Assembly: GCF_024586455.1 (NCBI RefSeq) | Contig: NC_065920.1 | Span: 49,187,824-49,251,823 of the forward strand | From: Bactrocera neohumeralis | Lineage: Eukaryota; Arthropoda; Insecta; Diptera; Tephritidae | Length of the DNA stretch: 64,000 nucleotides | Direction: 5' to 3' | Shown here: piece after piece, positions 60,901 to 64,000 of the stretch | How positions within the stretch are numbered: the stretch's first letter is position 1 | Layout of the letters: the number at the start of each line of letters is the position of its first letter | The notes under the pieces: generated by a model | What the model was told of the DNA's origin: nothing | Databases searched by the model: none | What the model saw: only the letters and a program-made list of their open reading frames with translations | Program-made: the position numbers and the translations under genes

Positions 60901-63243
60901 GAGCAATTGCGAAATCAGAGAAAGAAAACAATGCCACATGCGCGTAGCTCTTTTATATCGAATTCTGGTTTGCTGCAGCCCGAATCGTTGCAAAGCGAAT
61001 TAATGGAGTCATCAATGTACTCTGAAAATAGTCTTGATTCCGGTATTTCGGGTGATACGCAACGTGCAGATCGTATGGGCCGTTTAATGTCGCAAATGCC
61101 CGGTATATATGGTGGTGGTGCTGGTGCCGCAGGGTCCGCATATGGATTTGGAGGCGTTGGTGCAATACCACCATATAAGCGGGTGTTCGAAACGGTGCGA
61201 TGTGCCAGCAAAACTGGCAATTATATGGATAGTGGTAATTCGTCGATGACCCAACTGGGCGCAATGGCAATGAGCAGTAGCGTGGGGCCGCGGATGTCGG
61301 CGATGCCGTATCGTGGTGCCGCCTTCGATGACAATACAATGGGTCTGAAGACTTTGTCATGCGAAAGTCTGGCATCACAATCGGACGACGGCTATCCAGC
61401 GGCACCAAGTGGTGTTCCTGGTGCACCAGGCGCTAAAGACTTAGAAGCCGCTTTAAAACGCCTCACACCAGCTGAAGTATTGGCACGACGTGCTATGCTC
61501 TCCTATGCTCCAGTTGGTACATATTCATATGATGAGCAGCCAACCACCACAAATACACTTCCACTAGGTGTACGCACGCCAGATAGTATTATGTCGACAG
61601 GTTCGTCAGGTATTTCATCGTCGAATATGTCGGCATCAATGCAACAATGGCGGCTACCGGAAAAATTGCAAATTGTGAAACCTATAGAAGGTTCACAAAC
61701 ACTGCATCATTGGTCCAGATTAGCAACGCCTACATTAAGTGGCTTGCTTGAGGAACGGCCCGGTGTCACCATACGCGGTGGACGTGGCCTTGACGATTTG
61801 GGCATGCAAGTGTATACTTTGTCCGATGTGGAGGAAGACGTAAGCGATGACTTACCGGGTAAGCAATTCGAAGCGTCCGGATGTACATTTACGTATACAA
61901 CGAGTATGGTAATGCATCCTGATGACGGTTTAAATGATTTGTCATTCTTGTCTCAATCACAATTGTCATCACGTATGGCCTCCGCATCGACATCGCGTCA
62001 ACCAAGTTGCCCGCCCACACCACACGGTGGACTCTCGCGCAAAAATTCCTGCTCTACGTTTTCGGTAAATCTCGGATTGGCTTCAATGTTAAACGAACGT
62101 GGTATCAAGGCTGTGACGCCAAGTGCGCTGAATACACCTGCTGGACCGAACTTCACACCAACTGTTACGCCCTGCAATAGTCCTGGTAAGTTAGAATACA
62201 ACGTATTATTTGTAGAAGTCTGCGCTACAAGATATATTACAAAAAAGAACTATTCACGTGACATGTTGTATGAATGTATTTTACCTCGTAGTTTAATTTC
62301 ATTATTTCATTTCCAACTTGCAGAGGGTTCACCACCACGCTCAGCATCGCCCGAACCATTGTTCGGCATACTGTCGACTGGTGCCGATTTGATTCGACGC
62401 AAACTAATTGGCGATATTGAGAGGCCGAATCGTAATCAAGCTCAAAAACAACAAAAAATCATGCTATCACGCTTGGAAAGACGTGCATTACGTTCGCTAA
62501 AACTGGTCGAGAAGGTGGAAAGTATTGGTTTAGAAAATATTATAGTTGCACAACCGAATACTATGTCCCAGTTGGCTAGCGGTATAGCGAGTCGCAGCTC
62601 TAGTCCAATGGCACAATTAATTAGTCTTAAGAATCTGCACACTTGCGCCAATAACGTAGTGGACGATATACACTTCGATCGTGATCAAATAAAAACCGTG
62701 TTACATAAGGGACTGACTACGCCCACCACAGCCAGCTCAAGCATAAGAAGTGATGATGAAAGCGTGGAAACAGAATCGATATCAAGCGTAATAAGTACCG
62801 AAAGAACTGTTAAAAATGTACAACAGCATACAGTAATAAATAGCACACAAAATGTGATTGCGGCAACGGTCACAACAGCGGCACCTACAAATGGTACAAG
62901 CACAACCGAGTCCCGTATAAAGCAATTACAACGACAAAAGTCGCGTCGCAATCTGAAAAATGGTATTGCTGGTCAACGACCAGATTTAGGTACGATTAAT
63001 GGTAGTGCTACTGGTGGTGGTAGTGGACGTGTTCGTCCCGATCTAGGAAAAGTGTCTTCTGGACCCTCAACATCTGCGGCAGCCAAGAGCAATATGACAA
63101 ATGCCCCTACAGATATGCCAAAGACGAAGAAGGGTGCGCACAATAAAGAACGCGAACCGCGAGAACAACAAGAAGGTGTTTTACAAACAGTTGTCGGAAC
63201 TGTGAGTTCATTACTCTTCGGACGTAAAGGTGGCTGGCTGTAG
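48997..63243 (+). CDS. milt: Milton (TRAK family), kinesin-Miro mitochondrial adaptor
   Basis: One full isoform: 48997-49153, 49388-49597, 60002-60280, 60467-62185 and 62324-63243, giving 1094 residues with all phases matching. Exon 49388 encodes NIPEVEIFSLLEEQIPKYKV, and exon 60002 encodes the HAP1 N-terminal domain start ([20 protein letters not shown]). Exon 60467 continues the coiled coil to about 60930, then gives a Ser/Gly-rich region. The last exon holds the SPEPLFGILSTGADLIRR region and a basic tail. TRAK proteins link kinesin-1 heavy chain to Miro on mitochondria and so drive their transport in axons and the germ line. The 10.4 kb intron 49598-60001 contains two further coding starts (separate entries). 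The start ATG 48997 lies 15 bases into its exon, and the frame is open upstream, so a longer N-terminus is possible. Confidence 0.95.
50671..51033. repeat. 183-base tandem duplication
   Basis: Unit 1 50671-50853 and unit 2 50854-51033 are nearly identical (a few substitutions). Each starts 'ataatcactacaattat' and ends 'aaggcccagtggggtgg'. The flanking 50342-50640 is GC-richer, with a hairpin AACTGTTC/GAACAGTT at about 50580, suggesting a larger mobile element of which the units are one end. Confidence 0.85.
53244..53441 (+). other. Short open frame of unknown nature in the milton intron
   Basis: An open stretch of about 65 codons without an ATG at its start, reading FSEYKLKCFAKHYDILKKIN and on. 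It looks protein-like in composition, but I recognise no family and no clear splice sites. It could be a transposon remnant. Confidence 0.2.
55549..56284 (+). CDS. milt: Alternative N-terminal coding exon of milton (245 codons)
   Basis: ATG 55549 opens a Ser/Thr-rich frame that ends at a donor TCAGAACAAG|GTATGC in phase 1. The only downstream acceptor in phase is 60002, giving the junction SEQ-VLCGNRVSQM. An exon this long with a phase-1 donor on the milton strand inside the milton intron is best read as an alternative first coding exon from its own promoter. Drosophila milton is known to have isoforms that differ at the N-terminus, one of which fails to recruit kinesin heavy chain. I see no known domain; there is a helical Glu/Arg segment (LELELEAMRRVRTLVTNKTS) near residue 165. 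The alternative is an independent gene whose last exon I missed. Confidence 0.7.
56860..57240. repeat. Eroded family A repeat in the milton intron
   Basis: 'tatagtggccgaatgtaaac', 'cgtgaagatatctcgtcaaa' and 'ataccctgttctggctat' follow the family order as in the 25005 copy. The other end is lost. Confidence 0.55.
57250..59028 (+). other. Milton intron, third alternative promoter region
   Basis: AT-rich and without a coding signal up to 59028. The exon at 59029 has an in-frame open leader but no strong acceptor before its ATG, so transcription may start within the preceding few hundred bases. Confidence 0.3.
59029..59410 (+). CDS. milt: Alternative N-terminal coding exon of milton (127 codons)
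   Basis: ATG 59029 (MENAASSGYVERIDRLHRRN) opens a frame that runs to a donor TTTACGAAG|GTAGTA at 59410 in phase 1. Joined to the acceptor at 60001/60002 it reads LLYEG-VLCGNRVSQM. It is acidic in its second half (CNEDFVDAAQLEYEDEI). It sits 0.6 kb before the shared HAP1-domain exon. With the starts at 48997 and 55549 this makes three N-termini that all reach the same exon in the same phase. Like the one at 55549, it skips the conserved PEVEIFSLLEEQ exon at 49388. Confidence 0.75.
60305..60382 (+). repeat. Family C repeat fragment inside a 186-base milton intron
   Basis: 'gttgttgatgttgaagcggcag', split here by two changes from the family, plus 'gatagtccttgg', resembles the 31678 copy. It fills much of intron 60281-60466. 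Confidence 0.45.
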
Positions 63244-63717
63244 AGCACTTATACTACTTATTTTACTAAATGTGCTTATTTAAGTATGATAATAATATAT
63301 AATAATATTTACTACATAATTTAGTTTGATAGTGTTTGAAGCGAAGATCAATTGTTATAAACGGATAACGAATAGTGAGTTCTAAACGATGACGGAGCAT
63401 AGTTGAAAAAAAGTTGAACAACTAACGAAGAAAATTTGCAATGAAGACAGTGTTATTTTTTATTAGCAAACTTAAATGGCATTAATACGCAAACATCGAA
63501 GCCAAATTGCTTGTAGTGTTGTAAGCAGGCTGCAAAGATGTAAATAAGATATAAATAACCATTGATTGCAACGACAGTGCAGCTGTAAACATGCCTATGA
63601 GTAGGCTAATAACATTTTTTTTGTTTTTTTTGGTGCACTTAGTTATGTAGCACAATTAGGGGATTCTCTTTCAAAACTCTTGCATTATAACCACGGCAAT
63701 ATCAACGAAACACGCAA

Positions 63718-63723
63718 AATAAA
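63718..63723 (+). terminator. Poly(A) signal of milton
   Basis: AATAAA 475 bases after the stop codon. The intervening 3' UTR is AT-rich and has no other ORF. Confidence 0.5.
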
Positions 63724-64000
63724 TATACTACCCATCTTAATTTACGTGCAATTAGGCGTAGCTGTGCCAGCTAAAATGTTACATATTCACAGATATGTTT
63801 CGCTGATATGTCTGTTTCTGCAATGAGCTGCGTGCGCTTGGATATTTGGTGTAGGATTGCATGCAATCATGCAAGAGCATAAGAATCCTCCTATTAAGTA
63901 TTCCAAAAAACAATATGTCAAATTTGTATGCTATACGTTGTTTATCCCTTCACAAGGCGTAGCTAACACAACTGTGTAACCAAATGAGGACTGGAAAAAA

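Noticed and set aside
60915..61426. Long antisense open frames over milton (minus strand)
   Set aside because: They overlap confirmed coding sequence on the other strand, have no family features and arise from codon composition.
1..64000. tRNA, rRNA, CRISPR arrays, prokaryotic operons, viral insertions
   Set aside because: None seen: repeats lack the regular spacer pattern of CRISPR, no cloverleaf with A and B boxes was found, and no viral gene was recognised.

Overview
The window is nuclear DNA of a higher fly. It is very AT-rich, with short introns bounded by GT..AG, many TATG/ACAT microsatellites, several Tc1-like transposons and dispersed non-coding repeats, and genes that read as close relatives of Drosophila genes. 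The repeats and the moderately expanded introns suggest a tephritid fruit fly (Bactrocera/Zeugodacus/Ceratitis group). That is an inference; no species marker is present.

Layout. 1-9020 (+): the 3' part of a large secreted protein with many sushi (CCP) domains and one Ig domain, resembling hikaru genki. 10.4-17.5 kb (+): a proton-coupled monocarboxylate (SLC16) transporter with a probable remote 5' UTR exon and a degenerate Tc1-like element upstream. 17.9-19.3 kb: a well-bounded, internally deleted Tc1-like element. 20.6-24.8 kb (-): a FAM210-type mitochondrial membrane protein, preceded by an unrecognised ORF on the same strand; a second, shorter Tc1-like element lies inside the FAM210 intron. 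27.5-30.5 kb (+): concertina, the G-alpha-12/13 subunit. 35.6-36.3 kb (-): Rab30. 39.6-44.6 kb (+): Caper, the RBM39 splicing factor. 46-63.2 kb (+): milton, the mitochondrial kinesin adaptor, with at least three alternative N-terminal coding regions. Each ends in the same splice phase and so can join the common coiled-coil exon at 60002.

The genes do not form one pathway. Themes that recur are mitochondria (milton, FAM210-like), synaptic or secreted proteins (the CCP/Ig protein), and membrane signalling or traffic (concertina, Rab30). Milton and concertina both lie on chromosome arm 2L in Drosophila melanogaster, so the window probably belongs to Muller element B.

No tRNA, rRNA, CRISPR array or prokaryotic system was seen. 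I did not find a clearly new biological system. The points most worth checking are the interchangeable phase-1 N-terminal exons of milton, the tandem mitochondrial-looking ORFs 124 bases apart, three furin-like sites in the CCP protein, two introns that keep the frame open if retained, a Rab30 tail running past its Cys-Cys pair, and a dispersed repeat with a hairpin at each end and tandem units inside. All exon boundaries were read by eye from splice consensus and phase and have not been tested against transcripts.
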